NCBI RefSeq assembly: GCF_005870085.1
Contig: NZ_SZNM01000001.1
Location: 186,001 to 250,000 of the forward strand
DNA length: 64,000 nucleotides
Direction of reading: 5' to 3'
Source: Aquibacillus sediminis
Lineage (GTDB): Bacteria; Bacillota; Bacilli; Bacillales; Amphibacillaceae
Position 1 is the first letter of the stretch, and every line of letters starts with the position of its first letter. A program made the translations under genes and the position numbers. Below are positions 42,589-53,642 of this stretch, piece by piece. The notes under the pieces were generated by a model, which was given only the letters and a program-made list of their open reading frames with translations, was not told the DNA's origin and did no database searches.

Positions 42589-43682
42589 GTCGTCTCCTCC
42601 TTCGTTGTAGTTTGATGCATATTGATCGTAGTCAAAAACTGATCAAATAGTTGGTTCGTATCCTCCGGACCTGGTGAACTTTCTGGATGATATTGGACGG
42701 AAAAGGCAGGGAATTTTTTATGTTGAATGCCTTCCACCGTTTGGTCATTTAATGCTACTTGTGTCAATTGTAAATCTGTTTTTTGTAATGACTCTCTAGT
42801 AACCGCATATCCATGATTTTGTGAGGTCATATACGTTTTATTGACAATCAAGTCCTTTACAGGATGGTTGGACCCACGATGACCAAAAGTTAGCTTTTCT
42901 GTATCTGCTCCACAAGCAAGCGCAAGTAATTGATGGCCTAAACAAATTCCAAAGATTGGGACTTTTTTTACAATATCTTTGATCATTTCAATTGCCTCTT
43001 GAACGGATTTAGGGTCCCCAGGTCCGTTAGTAAGCATCACACCATCAGGCTTTAACCGAAGAATGCTTTCAGCTGAATAATGATAAGGCACTACCGTAAT
43101 ATGACAATTTCTTTTGGTTAATTCTCTTAAAATGCCATGTTTCATCCCAAAGTCAACTAAAACGATACGATGGCCACGACCTGGAACAACGTATGGCTTG
43201 ACAGTTGAGACTTGTTCTACTTGATTGGTTATAACTGGAGTTCTAGCGATTGTTGCTAATGCCCCCTCTATTGAATCATCTATAGACGTAAACACTGCTT
43301 TCATTGTTCCATGTTTTCGAATAATCCTTGTGAGTTTTCTTGTGTCAATTCCAGCTATACCAGGTATGTTGTTTGCCTTTAAGTAACTATCTAGTGTTTC
43401 TTCGTTGCGAAAGTTTGATGGTGTATCGCATACCTCTTTAACGATTAACCCATGAATTGAAGGGGTAATCGTTTCAAAATCATCTCGATTGATTCCATAG
43501 TTTCCTATTAGTGGATACGTCATCGTTACAATTTGTCCACAATAGGACGGATCAGATAAAATTTCTTGATAGCCTGTCATTCCAGTATTAAAAACCACTT
43601 CACCTACACTTGCCTCTCTACTTCCAAATGCTGTTCCCACAAATGTTGTCCCATCTTCAAGCACGAGCTGTCGTTTTTTCAT
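42567..43682 (-). CDS. pyrAA: Carbamoyl-phosphate synthase small chain (pyrimidine-specific)
   Basis: Glutamine amidotransferase subunit, 371 residues. Class I GATase triad: Cys in [15 protein letters not shown] near 243-257 and His-Glu in YHPESSPGP near 340. Start ATG 43682 follows GAGGAGGA; the frame open upstream lies in pyrC, which it overlaps by 26 bp. Confidence 0.97.
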   Translation of the reverse strand: MKKRQLVLEDGTTFVGTAFGSREASVGEVVFNTGMTGYQEILSDPSYCGQIVTMTYPLIGNYGINRDDFETITPSIHGLIVKEVCDTPSNFRNEETLDSYLKANNIPGIAGIDTRKLTRIIRKHGTMKAVFTSIDDSIEGALATIARTPVITNQVEQVSTVKPYVVPGRGHRIVLVDFGMKHGILRELTKRNCHITVVPYHYSAESILRLKPDGVMLTNGPGDPKSVQEAIEMIKDIVKKVPIFGICLGHQLLALACGADTEKLTFGHRGSNHPVKDLIVNKTYMTSQNHGYAVTRESLQKTDLQLTQVALNDQTVEGIQHKKFPAFSVQYHPESSPGPEDTNQLFDQFLTTINMHQTTTKEETTCLSVQI

Positions 43683-44955
43683 AATAATCCTCCTCAAAAG
43701 CAATTCTTCCTGCAACCATTGTCATTACTGGTACGCCTGTTACCTTCCAGTGATCAAACGGGGTATTTTTTCCCTTTGAATAAAAACTATTTTTATTAAT
43801 TACCGTCTCTTTCTCAAGATCGATGATCGTTATATCCGCAGTAACTCCTGGCTTTAATTGACCATATGGTAAACCAAAAGCCAAAGCTGGCTTGATCGTC
43901 ATCCAATCAATTAATTGTTGTAATGTAACTTTTCCTGTCTTAACAAGATGCGTATGTAGTAAAGAAAAAGCTGTCTCAAAACCTACAATTCCAAATGGGG
44001 CATCTATTAACCCTTTAGACTTTTCATCTTCAGTATGTGGCGCGTGATCTGTTGCAATGAAATCGATTGTTCCATCTAGTAAACCTTCTAACAATGCTTG
44101 TTGGTCCTCTTTAGCGCGAAGTGGTGGATTCATTTTAAAGTTCCCATCATCTGTCACAACCGCTTCTTCATTTAACACTAAATGATGTGGAGTAACTTCT
44201 GCCGTGACAGGAATTCCAGCAGTTTTTGCATCTCTTATCACACGGACCGATTCTTTCGTACTAACATGACAGACATGGTAATGACACCCAGTCGCCTCTG
44301 CCAACAAAACATCTCGAGCAATTTGAACCGATTCGCAAACAGACGGTATGCCAGGAACTTGCAGGCGATCGCTCGTGATTCCATCATGAACGACACCATC
44401 ATGTATGAGTGAGTTATCTTCACAATGGGCTACTACTGGCATGTTTAATTGTGCTGCTTTTATCATTGCCTGAAGCATTTGGTCTGCTGTTTGAATGCCA
44501 ACCCCATCGTCTGTAAATGCGAAGGCGCCTGCTTCTGTTAATGCCTCCATGTCTGACAAGAACTCCCCAGACAATCCTTTCGTAATCGAAGCATATGGTA
44601 AAACTCTTACATGTGCTGTATCCTCTATTTTTTTCTTTATGTTATCTAAAGTCTCATGATTATCTGGCACTGGATTTGTATTCGGCATCGCACATACAGT
44701 AGTAAAACCACCCTTAGCTGCCGCCCTTGTTCCTGTCTCAATTGTTTCCTTTGCCTCTCCTCCCGGTTCCCTTAGATGAACATGGACATCGATAAAACCT
44801 GGTACGACGAGATTTCCATTACAATCCATCACTTTTGCACCATGTTTGGATAAGCCTTCACCGATTTCTTCAATGATGCCGTCTTGAATAGAAATCTCAC
44901 AGGCTTCCAATTGATTATCTACTAATTGCACTGCGTTCGTTAATATTGTTCGCAT
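43657..44955 (-). CDS. pyrC: Dihydroorotase
   Basis: Zinc amidohydrolase cyclising carbamoyl aspartate, 432 residues. Metal-binding [11 protein letters not shown] near 57-67, AHCEDNSL near 175, HVSTKESV near 230 and [11 protein letters not shown] near 302. Start [10 protein letters not shown] with GGAGGG ten bases upstream; the gene overlaps pyrB by 41 bp. Confidence 0.97.
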   Translation of the reverse strand: MRTILTNAVQLVDNQLEACEISIQDGIIEEIGEGLSKHGAKVMDCNGNLVVPGFIDVHVHLREPGGEAKETIETGTRAAAKGGFTTVCAMPNTNPVPDNHETLDNIKKKIEDTAHVRVLPYASITKGLSGEFLSDMEALTEAGAFAFTDDGVGIQTADQMLQAMIKAAQLNMPVVAHCEDNSLIHDGVVHDGITSDRLQVPGIPSVCESVQIARDVLLAEATGCHYHVCHVSTKESVRVIRDAKTAGIPVTAEVTPHHLVLNEEAVVTDDGNFKMNPPLRAKEDQQALLEGLLDGTIDFIATDHAPHTEDEKSKGLIDAPFGIVGFETAFSLLHTHLVKTGKVTLQQLIDWMTIKPALAFGLPYGQLKPGVTADITIIDLEKETVINKNSFYSKGKNTPFDHWKVTGVPVMTMVAGRIAFEEDYYEKTTARA

Positions 44956-45847
44956 GAGTATGAATCCCTCCATCTTGTAATAATCGATAAATAATTGCCA
45001 TCCTTGCAGATACACCATTACTCATTTGTTTAAAAATTCTTGATCTAGCACATTCAACAAGTGCACTATCAATTTCAACTCCTCGATTAACTGGAGCTGG
45101 GTGTAAAATAATCGCATGTGGGGGCATTCTTTTCTCTCGTTCTTGTGTTAATCCGTATTTTTGTAGATAATCTTGGTTGTTCAAGGTTAAATGCTTGTGG
45201 TGCCTTTCATGTTGAATACGAAGTAACATCACCACATCACATTGCTCTACTGCATCATCAATATCCATATAAGGATAAGGTAAAGAGTGATCCTGCCATT
45301 CATGTTTTGATGAGAGAAATACCTGTGCTCCTAATGTGCTAAGCGCGTATGCATTCGACTTAGCTACCCGGCTATGCTTGATGTCTCCGACTATCGCCAC
45401 TTTTAATCCAGAAAATTTTTGAAATTCTTGATAAATGGTTAAAAGATCTAGTAAGCATTGTGTCGGATGTTCCCCTTTTCCATCTCCTGCATTTACAACC
45501 GGAATGGATAGCTGTTCGGACAATTCCTGAATTACGTCATCTTTTGGATGTCTTACAACCAAAAGTGATGTACCTAGTGACTCAAAAGTTTTAGCAGTAT
45601 CATATAAGCTTTCACCTTTTTGCACACTTGAACGCTCACTCATGAAATCCAGCACTTCCATTCCCAATGTTCGTTCGGCAACTACAAAACTCATTTTCGT
45701 ACGTGTACTTGGTTCAAAAAATAAATTGGCAGCAAATAACTGTTTAGGAAACCTATCAATCCCATTTCGTTGGATATCGTCTGACAGTTTAATAAGTTGT
45801 AAGAGTTCATGCTTTGATAAATGTTTTATTGATACAAAGTTTTTCAT
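44915..45847 (-). CDS. pyrB: Aspartate carbamoyltransferase catalytic subunit
   Basis: Commits carbamoyl phosphate to pyrimidines, 310 residues. Carbamoyl-phosphate loop [12 protein letters not shown] near 46-57, HPTQCLLDL near 129, LHPAPVNRG near 255. GGAGGGAG precedes the ATG at 45847; the 44-codon upstream extension runs through a hairpin and pyrP and is rejected. No PyrI regulatory chain, as usual in bacilli. Confidence 0.97.
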   Translation of the reverse strand: MKNFVSIKHLSKHELLQLIKLSDDIQRNGIDRFPKQLFAANLFFEPSTRTKMSFVVAERTLGMEVLDFMSERSSVQKGESLYDTAKTFESLGTSLLVVRHPKDDVIQELSEQLSIPVVNAGDGKGEHPTQCLLDLLTIYQEFQKFSGLKVAIVGDIKHSRVAKSNAYALSTLGAQVFLSSKHEWQDHSLPYPYMDIDDAVEQCDVVMLLRIQHERHHKHLTLNNQDYLQKYGLTQEREKRMPPHAIILHPAPVNRGVEIDSALVECARSRIFKQMSNGVSARMAIIYRLLQDGGIHTHANNINERSAISR

Positions 45848-45865
45848 AATCTCCCTCCTAAAGGT

Positions 45866-45903
45866 AAGGACTGACCCGAAACGAGTGTAATCGAACAGTC
45901 CTT
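45866..45903 (-). other. Hairpin in the pyrP-pyrB gap, no PyrR loop
   Basis: AAGGACTG / CAGTCCTT stem with a 22-base loop between pyrP and pyrB. It lacks both a T-run and the AGTCC-N-G-N-GAGG PyrR loop, so it does not look like the attenuator found at this site in Bacillus subtilis. It ends about 18 bases before the pyrB start and could affect RNA processing or initiation. Confidence 0.6.
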
Positions 45904-45914
45904 TTAGATCTGCA

Positions 45915-47303
45915 TTATGATGCCAAATCTTCGTCTGGCTCCATCTCTCTATTCGTTTCAAACATATTTCCATTTCCAAAGCCAGACTCTTTTCCTGGTA
46001 AGATAAGATTCAATACGACACCGACAATCGCCGCTAAGGCCATCCCAGCAATCTCAACGGAAACTCCCCCTACATTAAAACGGAGCATTGCACCGCCAAT
46101 TCCAATCACTAAAATCACAGAAGTTATAATAAGATTACGTTTTTCTTCTAGATCTACTTGGTTATCCACTAACATTCTTAAACCACTTGAAGCAATAATA
46201 CCGAAAAGCAAGATGGAAACCCCACCCATTACAGCAGGAGGTATAGAAGCGATTAGTTCCGTAACAATTCCGATAAATCCGAAGAAAATTGCAATCACAG
46301 CTGCACCGCCAATGACAAACACACTAAACACTCTAGTAATTGCTAATACACCAATGTTTTCACCATATGTTGTGTTTGGTGGTCCACCCAAGAAAGAAGC
46401 AATCATGGTCGCTACCCCATCACCAAGAATCGAGCGATGAAGTCCAGGCTCTTTGATAAAATTACGACTCGCTACCTTTGATAACACCATTTGGTCACCA
46501 ATATGTTCAGCAATTGTTACTGCTGCAACAGGAACCATAATTGCAGCAATTTCCCAACTAATAATCTCAAATGGGGAATAGTGTACAAAAGGTACAACAA
46601 AATCAGGAACTAAGAAGATTGCCCCAAAAACCTCACCTACAGAATTGGCATTAACGATATTTGACCATGCTGTTTGTACATTTGATGTATCCACAATTCC
46701 TTGCAATAGCCCGAAAAGGTAACCACCGATAATTCCGATTAAAATTGGGATAAGTCCAAAAAAACCTTTAAAAAAAAGTGAGCCTATAACTGTGATAGCT
46801 AATGTAACTAATGCAACAGAAAAATGTGTTCCGCTATAAGACCCATCGACATTCATAGCCATATCTACGGCAGTTGGTGCAAGCCCTATTCCAATTACGA
46901 TAATAATCGGACCGACAACAACTGGTGGTAAAATTTTCATTAACCAGTTCAAACCAAAAGCCCCAATTAATAAAGCAAGTATTCCATAAACCAATCCTGC
47001 AAGCATACTACCGACCATTGCTCCAGGAATGCCACTTTCTTGACTAAGCATTGCCATTTGCACCGGATAAATAAATGCAAAACTGGAACCTAAATAAGCT
47101 GGAATTTTCCCTCGTGTTATCAGTAAATAAGCTAATGTTCCCGTACCACTAGAAACAAGTGCTACTGCTGGTGAAAGTCCTGTTAAAGCTGGTACTAAAA
47201 TCGTTGCACCAAACATTGCGAATAAATGTTGAATGCTAAAGATGATCCATTTTGAAAGATTTGGTACATCATGAATATCTAATACCGTCTTTTTGTCTGA
47301 CAT
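45915..47303 (-). CDS. pyrP: Uracil permease
   Basis: Nucleobase/cation symporter of the NCS2 family importing uracil, 462 residues. About 12-14 membrane helices; HLFAMFGATILVPALTGL near 27-44, GSSFAFIYPVQ near 72, and the NCS2 motif region AEHIGDQM near 250, with GGPPNTTYGENIG near 295. Second gene of the pyr operon behind attenuator 2. Confidence 0.96.
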   Translation of the reverse strand: MSDKKTVLDIHDVPNLSKWIIFSIQHLFAMFGATILVPALTGLSPAVALVSSGTGTLAYLLITRGKIPAYLGSSFAFIYPVQMAMLSQESGIPGAMVGSMLAGLVYGILALLIGAFGLNWLMKILPPVVVGPIIIVIGIGLAPTAVDMAMNVDGSYSGTHFSVALVTLAITVIGSLFFKGFFGLIPILIGIIGGYLFGLLQGIVDTSNVQTAWSNIVNANSVGEVFGAIFLVPDFVVPFVHYSPFEIISWEIAAIMVPVAAVTIAEHIGDQMVLSKVASRNFIKEPGLHRSILGDGVATMIASFLGGPPNTTYGENIGVLAITRVFSVFVIGGAAVIAIFFGFIGIVTELIASIPPAVMGGVSILLFGIIASSGLRMLVDNQVDLEEKRNLIITSVILVIGIGGAMLRFNVGGVSVEIAGMALAAIVGVVLNLILPGKESGFGNGNMFETNREMEPDEDLAS

Positions 47304-47344
47304 ATTATTTCTCCCCTTTTATTTTTCTATTAATTCTATTAATC

Positions 47345-47510
47345 GCTTATCCAGTCGGACCTGGCAGTCGTCTTCGCTTTTTATTAATCTAGCTACGACT
47401 CCTAGGTCCTCGCTGCTATAAGCAATTCACCTACATGTGTCGTAAACCATGACACATTCCGGCGTCTTGCTTATCCAGTCGGACCTGATCAGTCGTCTTC
47501 GCTTTTTATA
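47345..47510. repeat. Hairpin-rich direct repeat in the pyrP leader
   Basis: gcttatccagtcggacctg followed by cagtcgtcttcgcttttta occurs at 47345-47384 and again at 47469-47510. Between them lie an inverted arm (47395-47423, acgactcctaggtcc ... ataagc) able to pair with either copy, and a small hairpin atgtgtc / gacacat (47435-47457). It fills the space between attenuator 2 and the pyrP start (gap 47304-47619). No open frame. Confidence 0.85.
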
Positions 47511-47511
47511 T

Positions 47512-47601
47512 AAAAAAAGCCTCTTTGCAAAGGTCGCAAAGAGGCAGACGTGTTCTTAGATACACGTATCCTAATGGCGACCTTTTAAGCCTCTCTGGAC
47601 T
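47512..47601 (-). promoter_or_regulatory. PyrR attenuator 2, upstream of pyrP
   Basis: PyrR-binding loop AGTCCAGAGAGGCT at 47588-47601 (minus strand), then a terminator with 10-bp stem (GCCTCTTTGC / GCAAAGAGGC, 47519-47545) and T7. The loop side AAAGGTCGC (47578-47586) can pair with GCGACCTTT in the terminator loop to form the antiterminator. UMP- or UTP-bound PyrR is expected to favour termination. Confidence 0.93.
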
Positions 47602-47619
47602 TAGTTAAAGGTCAATATG

Positions 47620-48186
<567 letters not shown>

Positions 48187-48194
48187 TCACCCTA

Positions 48195-48280
48195 ATAAAA
48201 ATCCCTTTTCCGTGTAGGAAAAGGGATTTTTACATACGTATCCTGATAATCATCCGTATCCTTTCCAGCCTCACGGGACT
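48195..48280 (-). promoter_or_regulatory. PyrR attenuator 1, upstream of pyrR
   Basis: PyrR loop AGTCCCGTGAGGCT at 48267-48280 on the minus strand, followed by a perfect 15-bp terminator stem (48197-48211 with 48217-48231; AAAAATCCCTTTTCC arm) and a TTTTTATT tail, then pyrR 33 bp later. Confidence 0.95.
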
Positions 48281-48312
48281 GTGTTTAAAGGGCTTATTTA
48301 ATTCTTAAAATA

Positions 48313-48341
48313 ATTATTTCAAATAATGATATAAATGTCAA
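48313..48341 (-). promoter_or_regulatory. Sigma-A promoter of the pyr operon
   Basis: Perfect TTGACA (48336-48341) and AATAAT (48313-48318) with 17-bp spacing, upstream of attenuator 1. The -35 box overlaps the stop codon of rluD. Confidence 0.8.
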
Positions 48342-49249
48342 CTCTTTTTTTCTAATTGAGATAACAAAGTTTTAAAATCTTCTGGTGCTTGTTTTTCAAA
48401 CTCTAACCATTCTTTTGTTTTGGGGTGTTCAAAGCCAATTACAGCAGCATGTAAGGCTTGTCCATCAATATCTAGTGATTTTCTTGGACCATATTTTGGG
48501 TCTCCTGCTAATGGATAACCAATATATTGCATATGAACACGAATTTGATGTGTTCTGCCTGTTTCAAGCACACATTTAATATGGGTATAATCCCCAAAGC
48601 GCTTGATTACCTCAAAGTGAGTAACAGCCTGTCTACCACCATCTACAACTGCCATCTTTTGTCGATCATTAGGATCTCTTCCAATTGGCGCATCAACCGT
48701 CCCATATTCATGCGAGATATCACCATGTACAATGGCTTGGTAGGATCGTTTAACTGTCTTGGCCTTTAACTGTTCGACTAATGAAACATGCGCAACATCA
48801 TTTTTAGCAACCATTAATAAACCACTTGTATCTTTATCAATTCGATGAACGATACCAGGGCGAATGACACCATTAATGCTCGATAAATCATCACAATGGA
48901 ATAATAAACCATTGACAAGTGTCCCTCGTCCGTGCCCCGCAGATGGATGCACGACCATCCCTCTTGGTTTATTAACAACCAGGACATCACTATCTTCATA
49001 AATAATCTCAATAGGCAAATCTTCTGGAACTAAATCTAGCTCTTCAGGCTCCGGGATCTCCCATGTAATAATTTCATTTTCTTGACATTTGTGTTTGTTT
49101 TTTACTATTTCATCATTAACTTTTACTAAACCTTCTTTTATCCACATTTGCACTTGTGACCTTGATGCTTCTTCATTTAGGTTTGCAAGTACCTTATCAA
49201 TTCGTAATCCTTTTTCGTCTAGTTGTACGATATGATGATGTATGGTCAT
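48338..49249 (-). CDS. rluD: 23S rRNA pseudouridine synthase, RluD family (YlyB)
   Basis: 303 residues. N-terminal S4 RNA-binding domain ([20 protein letters not shown] near 16-35) and catalytic domain with [16 protein letters not shown] near 135-150, containing the essential aspartate, and [10 protein letters not shown] near 228. The exact rRNA target in this organism is inferred from the family. Overlaps lspA by 4 bp (ATGA). Confidence 0.93.
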   Translation of the reverse strand: MTIHHHIVQLDEKGLRIDKVLANLNEEASRSQVQMWIKEGLVKVNDEIVKNKHKCQENEIITWEIPEPEELDLVPEDLPIEIIYEDSDVLVVNKPRGMVVHPSAGHGRGTLVNGLLFHCDDLSSINGVIRPGIVHRIDKDTSGLLMVAKNDVAHVSLVEQLKAKTVKRSYQAIVHGDISHEYGTVDAPIGRDPNDRQKMAVVDGGRQAVTHFEVIKRFGDYTHIKCVLETGRTHQIRVHMQYIGYPLAGDPKYGPRKSLDIDGQALHAAVIGFEHPKTKEWLEFEKQAPEDFKTLLSQLEKKS

Positions 49250-49713
49250 GCTTTTGAACTTCCTTTCTGTTTCTCATCGATAAACGTAACGATAAGCATT
49301 AATATAACTCCGACAACAAGAGCCGAATCTGCCACATTAAAAATGGGATAACTATAATCTCCAAAGTAAAAATCGAAAAAATCAACAACCTGTTTGCGAA
49401 AAATACGATCAATAAAGTTTCCAACTGCACCACCGAGTATAAAAGCTAACGACCAACCCATTAACTTACTTTCTTTCGCATATTTCCACATGTAATAGAC
49501 GACAACAGCAATAACAATTGTCGTAATAATGTAAAAAAAGCCCATTTGTCCGGATAGAATCCCCCATGCAGCACCTGTATTGCGATGGGATGTTATGTAA
49601 AAGAAATTTTCGATTACTGGAATCTTCTGATGTAGTTCCATCGATGTGTCTATCCACCACTTTGTCAGTTGATCAACCAGTACTATTACGAATGCTATTA
49701 CATAGTATAGCAT
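49246..49713 (-). CDS. lspA: Lipoprotein signal peptidase
   Basis: Membrane aspartyl protease releasing signal peptides from prolipoproteins, 155 residues with four membrane helices. LVDQLTKWW near 12-20, [10 protein letters not shown] near 45-54, catalytic aspartates in [12 protein letters not shown] near 92-103 and [11 protein letters not shown] near 124-134. Confidence 0.97.
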   Translation of the reverse strand: MLYYVIAFVIVLVDQLTKWWIDTSMELHQKIPVIENFFYITSHRNTGAAWGILSGQMGFFYIITTIVIAVVVYYMWKYAKESKLMGWSLAFILGGAVGNFIDRIFRKQVVDFFDFYFGDYSYPIFNVADSALVVGVILMLIVTFIDEKQKGSSKA

Positions 49714-49863
49714 TTATCTTCCCCCGTTCATTATCGTTCTATGTTCTATAGCATTTTATCATAAAACGAATTAGAAAAGAAAATGTATTTCATTCACAAT
49801 GAGCAAATTGTTATATTTATTGATGTTTTGCTGTTAGTTAAAAATTTCATTTACTGCATAAAA

Positions 49864-50369
49864 GCTATATTATACGACATAACTTGCAACTTCCTATATA
49901 TGATGAGTGCTAATAGATCGCTGCGGAAATACACTACGCTTATTCCAGTGATCTGAAGTTTTATAGAGCATTACTTAAAAAATATCAAATATACCTTTTT
50001 GTTAAGTCGCGTTAACATTGCTATTTTTTGAAATTATTTCGTATTACATTTACTATTAATCAGAGAACTAAGCCTAGCGAAGGCAGAATACGGAGACTCC
50101 TCGAAAATAAAGACAATTTTCTTCGTGCGATGTAACGCTGCCGAAGCCTTCCTTGTCCTATGGGAACAGCACGAGGTGAAGATCCACAGTGAATAAAGGA
50201 ACACAGGCTAAGATCGCCACAGACACGCGAGCAACGCCTGCGTGACCAACATCGTGTTGGCCCGAGGCCGTGCCCATGGAAAGCGGAGTATTCTGCAGCG
50301 TGGTATATTTCTTATTTCAATCAGAATGGTAGAGAGCAAAATTACGAAGGTTATGTCGTATAATATAGC
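49864..50369. repeat. Modular inverted-repeat element, copy B (506 bp)
   Basis: Fills most of the 713-bp gap between lspA and ileS. Perfect 20-bp inverted ends: gctatattatacgacataac (49864-49883) and its complement at 50350-50369. Orientation is opposite to copy A: a truncated nucleotide module (gcggaaatacactacgctta, near 49922) comes first, then the full module (agcgaaggcagaatacgg ... ccatggaaagcggagtattc, about 50076-50295) with a long loop cassette (about 50176-50268). The right end is 15 bp from the ileS terminator. The first 150 bp of the gap hold nothing recognisable. Confidence 0.85.
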
Positions 50370-50383
50370 AAATGTGTCAATAT

Positions 50384-50423
50384 AAAAACAACTACCTCAT
50401 CGATTAAAGAGGTAGTTGTTTTT
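50384..50423 (-). terminator. Terminator of ileS
   Basis: 15-bp perfect stem aaaaacaactacctc / gaggtagttgttttt with T-run on the minus strand, immediately after the ileS stop. Confidence 0.93.
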
Positions 50424-50426
50424 TGA

Positions 50427-53186
50427 TTATTCTACGTGTGAATAGTGTTCTTCTACTATGTCTGCACAGCGAGTGCATAGTTCTGGATAGTTTTCATTGT
50501 TTCCGACAGTATGAGATGATGTCCAGCAACGTTCACATTTCTCCCCATCGTGTTTTGCAACAGAAACGGAAACATGTTCATAGGATTTTGCATTTGCATC
50601 TTCATCGACTAATTCAAAACTTGATACAATTAACAATTGATGAATATGTTCGATTGAAGCTAATAAATCTTTTGTTTGTTGATTGTTCGTACTCACTTTA
50701 ACGCTTGCTTCTAATGATTTACCAATCACTTTTTCACTACGAGCTTCTTCTAACGCTTTAAGAATATCATCTCTTACTTCAAAGAAATGATCCCATTTTG
50801 CTTTTAGTTGTTCAGAACCCGTGATCTCTCTCGCTACAGGCATATCCGTTAACTGTACACTTTCTTCTTCGACGCCTGGAATATAACTCCACACTTCATC
50901 GGCTGTATGTGAAAGAATTGGTGATAATAATTTCACTAATGATGTAATAATCTCATGGTAGACAGTTTGAATACTACGACGGCGAATATTTTCTGCACTT
51001 TCGATATAGACAACGTCTTTAGCAAAATCAAGATAGAAAGAACTCAATTCAATCGTACAGAAGTTATGGATCGTATTGTAAACAGTTGAAAAATCATAAC
51101 GATCATATGCATCTGTTACTTTCTGAATTAACTCTTGTAACTTAAGTAGCATGTAACGATCCACTTCTTGTAAATCTTGTTCTTGAACCGCATTGGTAGT
51201 TGGGTCAAAATCATGCAAGTTACCTAACATAAATCGGAACGTATTTCTAATTTTTCGGTACCCTTCAGACGTTTGCTTAATAATATCATCAGAAATACGT
51301 ACATCGGCTTGATAATCAACAGATGCTACCCATAACCGTAAGATGTCTGCTCCGTATTGCTTCATCACCTTAGAAGGTACAACAACATTTCCAACAGACT
51401 TACTCATTTTACGTCCTTTTCCATCTAAAGCAAAACCATGGCTAATAATCGTCTCATAAGGAGACCTACCAGTTACGGCAACAGCTGTCGAAATGGATGA
51501 ATTAAACCATCCACGATATTGGTCAGATCCTTCCAAATAAACATCAGCTGGACGCTGAAGTTCTGTTCTCCCTTCTAAAACACCTTGGTGAGAGGAACCG
51601 GAATCAAACCATACATCCATAATATCCATTTCTTTTGTAAACGTTCCATTAGGACTATGTTCAGATGTGAAACCTTCTGGTAATAAATCTTTTGCATCCC
51701 ATTCAAACCAAATATTTGAACCATGTTGCTTGAACAAGTCTGCAACATGATCGATTGTTTCATCGGTAATAATTGGTGTGCGATCTTCGCCATAAAACAC
51801 AGGGATTGGAACCCCCCATGTACGCTGACGAGAAATACACCAATCTTCACGGTCACGTACCATGTTATATAGACGCGTTTCTCCCCATTTCGGATACCAT
51901 TCGATCCGATTAATCTCTTTTAAGATATCTTCTCTAAAGTCTTTGATCGATGCAAACCATTGATTTGTCGCACGGAAGATAGTCGGTTTCTTTGTTCTCC
52001 AATCATGTGGATAAGAGTGTGTAATAAATTCCAATTTTAATAATGAGCCATTCTCTTCTAGCTTTTGTGTAATTTCTTTATTGGCCGTATCATAGAATAA
52101 GCCTTCAAATCCTGGTGCTTCATCTGTGAACACACCTTTTTCATCGACTGGACATAATACATCTAAACCATAGTGTTTTCCAACGATAAAGTCATCTTCC
52201 CCATGTCCTGGTGCCGTATGAACAAGGCCTGTACCACCCTCAGTAGTGACATGATCTCCTAAAATAATTAATGAATCACGGTCATATAATGGGTGTTGTG
52301 CTACTAGATGCTCTGCTTCTTGTCCTTTGAAGGTTTTGGTTACTTCTTTATTCTCCCATCCTAATCCCTCTGAAACAGTTTCTAATAAATCACTAGCCAC
52401 AATATATTTAGCGTCATTTACTTTTACTACTGAATATTCAAGATCAGGGTGGAGGCTAATCGCTAAGTTTGCAGGAATAGTCCATGGAGTTGTTGTCCAA
52501 ATAACGAACTTCTCATCTCCATCTAATAACCCTTTTCCATCTTTTACATCAAAGCCAACATAAATGGAAGGAGATCGTTTATCTTGATACTCAATTTCAG
52601 CTTCCGCTAATGCTGATTCAGATGATGGAGACCAATTAACTGGCTTTAGCCCCTTATAAATATATCCTTTTTTAGCCATGTCTCCGAACACTTTAATTTG
52701 TGCTGCTTCATAATCGTTTGTAAGTGTAATATAAGGATTATCCCAGTCACCACGAACACCTAGTTGTTTGAATTGTGTACGCTGATTATCTACTTGCTTT
52801 AACGCATATTCCGCACATTTTTGTCTAAACTCTGCAACAGACATTTTTTTACGATTGACTTTCTTTTTCGCTAGTGCTTGTTCGATTGGTAAACCATGTG
52901 TATCCCACCCTGGAACATATGGTGCATGAAAACCTGCCATTGATTTGTAACGAACAATAAAATCTTTAAGAATTTTATTTAACGCATGACCCATATGTAG
53001 ATCGCCATTTGCATAAGGAGGCCCATCATGTAATACGAATAACGGTCTCCCTTCAGTTCGTTTTTGTACCTGTTCATAAATATTTACTTCATCCCAATGC
53101 TCTTGCATTTTCGGTTCTTTATTCGGCAAATTACCACGCATTGGAAATTTTGTTTGTGGCATTAATAAAGTTTGTTTATAATCCAT
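50427..53186 (-). CDS. ileS: Isoleucyl-tRNA synthetase
   Basis: Class I synthetase charging tRNA-Ile, 919 residues. HIGH variant [11 protein letters not shown] near 61-71, editing domain with [11 protein letters not shown] near 230, KMSKSVGN near 596-603, and C-terminal zinc finger with CERCWTSSH and [16 protein letters not shown] before ATG. Regulated by the upstream T-box leader. Confidence 0.98.
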   Translation of the reverse strand: MDYKQTLLMPQTKFPMRGNLPNKEPKMQEHWDEVNIYEQVQKRTEGRPLFVLHDGPPYANGDLHMGHALNKILKDFIVRYKSMAGFHAPYVPGWDTHGLPIEQALAKKKVNRKKMSVAEFRQKCAEYALKQVDNQRTQFKQLGVRGDWDNPYITLTNDYEAAQIKVFGDMAKKGYIYKGLKPVNWSPSSESALAEAEIEYQDKRSPSIYVGFDVKDGKGLLDGDEKFVIWTTTPWTIPANLAISLHPDLEYSVVKVNDAKYIVASDLLETVSEGLGWENKEVTKTFKGQEAEHLVAQHPLYDRDSLIILGDHVTTEGGTGLVHTAPGHGEDDFIVGKHYGLDVLCPVDEKGVFTDEAPGFEGLFYDTANKEITQKLEENGSLLKLEFITHSYPHDWRTKKPTIFRATNQWFASIKDFREDILKEINRIEWYPKWGETRLYNMVRDREDWCISRQRTWGVPIPVFYGEDRTPIITDETIDHVADLFKQHGSNIWFEWDAKDLLPEGFTSEHSPNGTFTKEMDIMDVWFDSGSSHQGVLEGRTELQRPADVYLEGSDQYRGWFNSSISTAVAVTGRSPYETIISHGFALDGKGRKMSKSVGNVVVPSKVMKQYGADILRLWVASVDYQADVRISDDIIKQTSEGYRKIRNTFRFMLGNLHDFDPTTNAVQEQDLQEVDRYMLLKLQELIQKVTDAYDRYDFSTVYNTIHNFCTIELSSFYLDFAKDVVYIESAENIRRRSIQTVYHEIITSLVKLLSPILSHTADEVWSYIPGVEEESVQLTDMPVAREITGSEQLKAKWDHFFEVRDDILKALEEARSEKVIGKSLEASVKVSTNNQQTKDLLASIEHIHQLLIVSSFELVDEDANAKSYEHVSVSVAKHDGEKCERCWTSSHTVGNNENYPELCTRCADIVEEHYSHVE

Positions 53187-53312
53187 GCAATTTCCTCCTA
53201 TTTATCTTTATTTTACAAAGTTGTTTTCAACTACGGTAGACAATATAACAGTCAATAAAATAACAATTAACCCTTTAACAGCGTTTGTCACAACTATTGG
53301 ATTTTGGAACAC

Positions 53313-53603
53313 AAAAAAGCCCCTCTCATCCGCAAGGGACGAGAAGGACTCGTGGTACCACCCTTGTAGACATGGCATACAATACACAATACTCTATACC
53401 TTGTCCACTTAACATTCGTAACGTGAATGATTCGTCCAATTCTACTCAGCTTGTTTTTCAAAATGGATACTCAAGGGTGATTTTCTAAAAGTATGCTACA
53501 CCAGGCTTACACCATCCCCGATTCGCTTTTGCTAGCAACTACCTTTATACTGTCCCTGTCACTGTATTTGACGTTCTATTGTTTATAATCTAAATGCTTT
53601 TAT
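53313..53603 (-). promoter_or_regulatory. T-box leader of ileS
   Basis: The 456-bp gap before ileS has a promoter, a structured stem I region, the T-box sequence AGGGTGGTACCACGAG (53349-53364, minus strand) and a terminator (53313-53347; 11-bp stem with some G-U pairs, then T6). The T-box ACC pairs with the uncharged tRNA-Ile end to favour antitermination. GAGTATCC near 53468 holds a possible ATC specifier codon, but I could not fix the specifier loop by eye. The remaining 53187-53312 is plain leader. Confidence 0.95.
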
Positions 53604-53609
53604 TATTGA

Positions 53610-53638
53610 ATTATATGTAAATAACTAGCAAACGTCAA
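53610..53638 (-). promoter_or_regulatory. Sigma-A promoter of ileS
   Basis: TTGACG (53633-53638) and perfect TATAAT (53610-53615) with 17-bp spacing, just after the divIVA stop codon. Confidence 0.85.
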
Positions 53639-53642
53639 GTTT

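Noticed and set aside
45848-45979. 44-codon N-terminal extension of pyrB
   Set aside because: Runs through a hairpin and the end of pyrP; the ATG at 45847 has a strong ribosome site and the family start.
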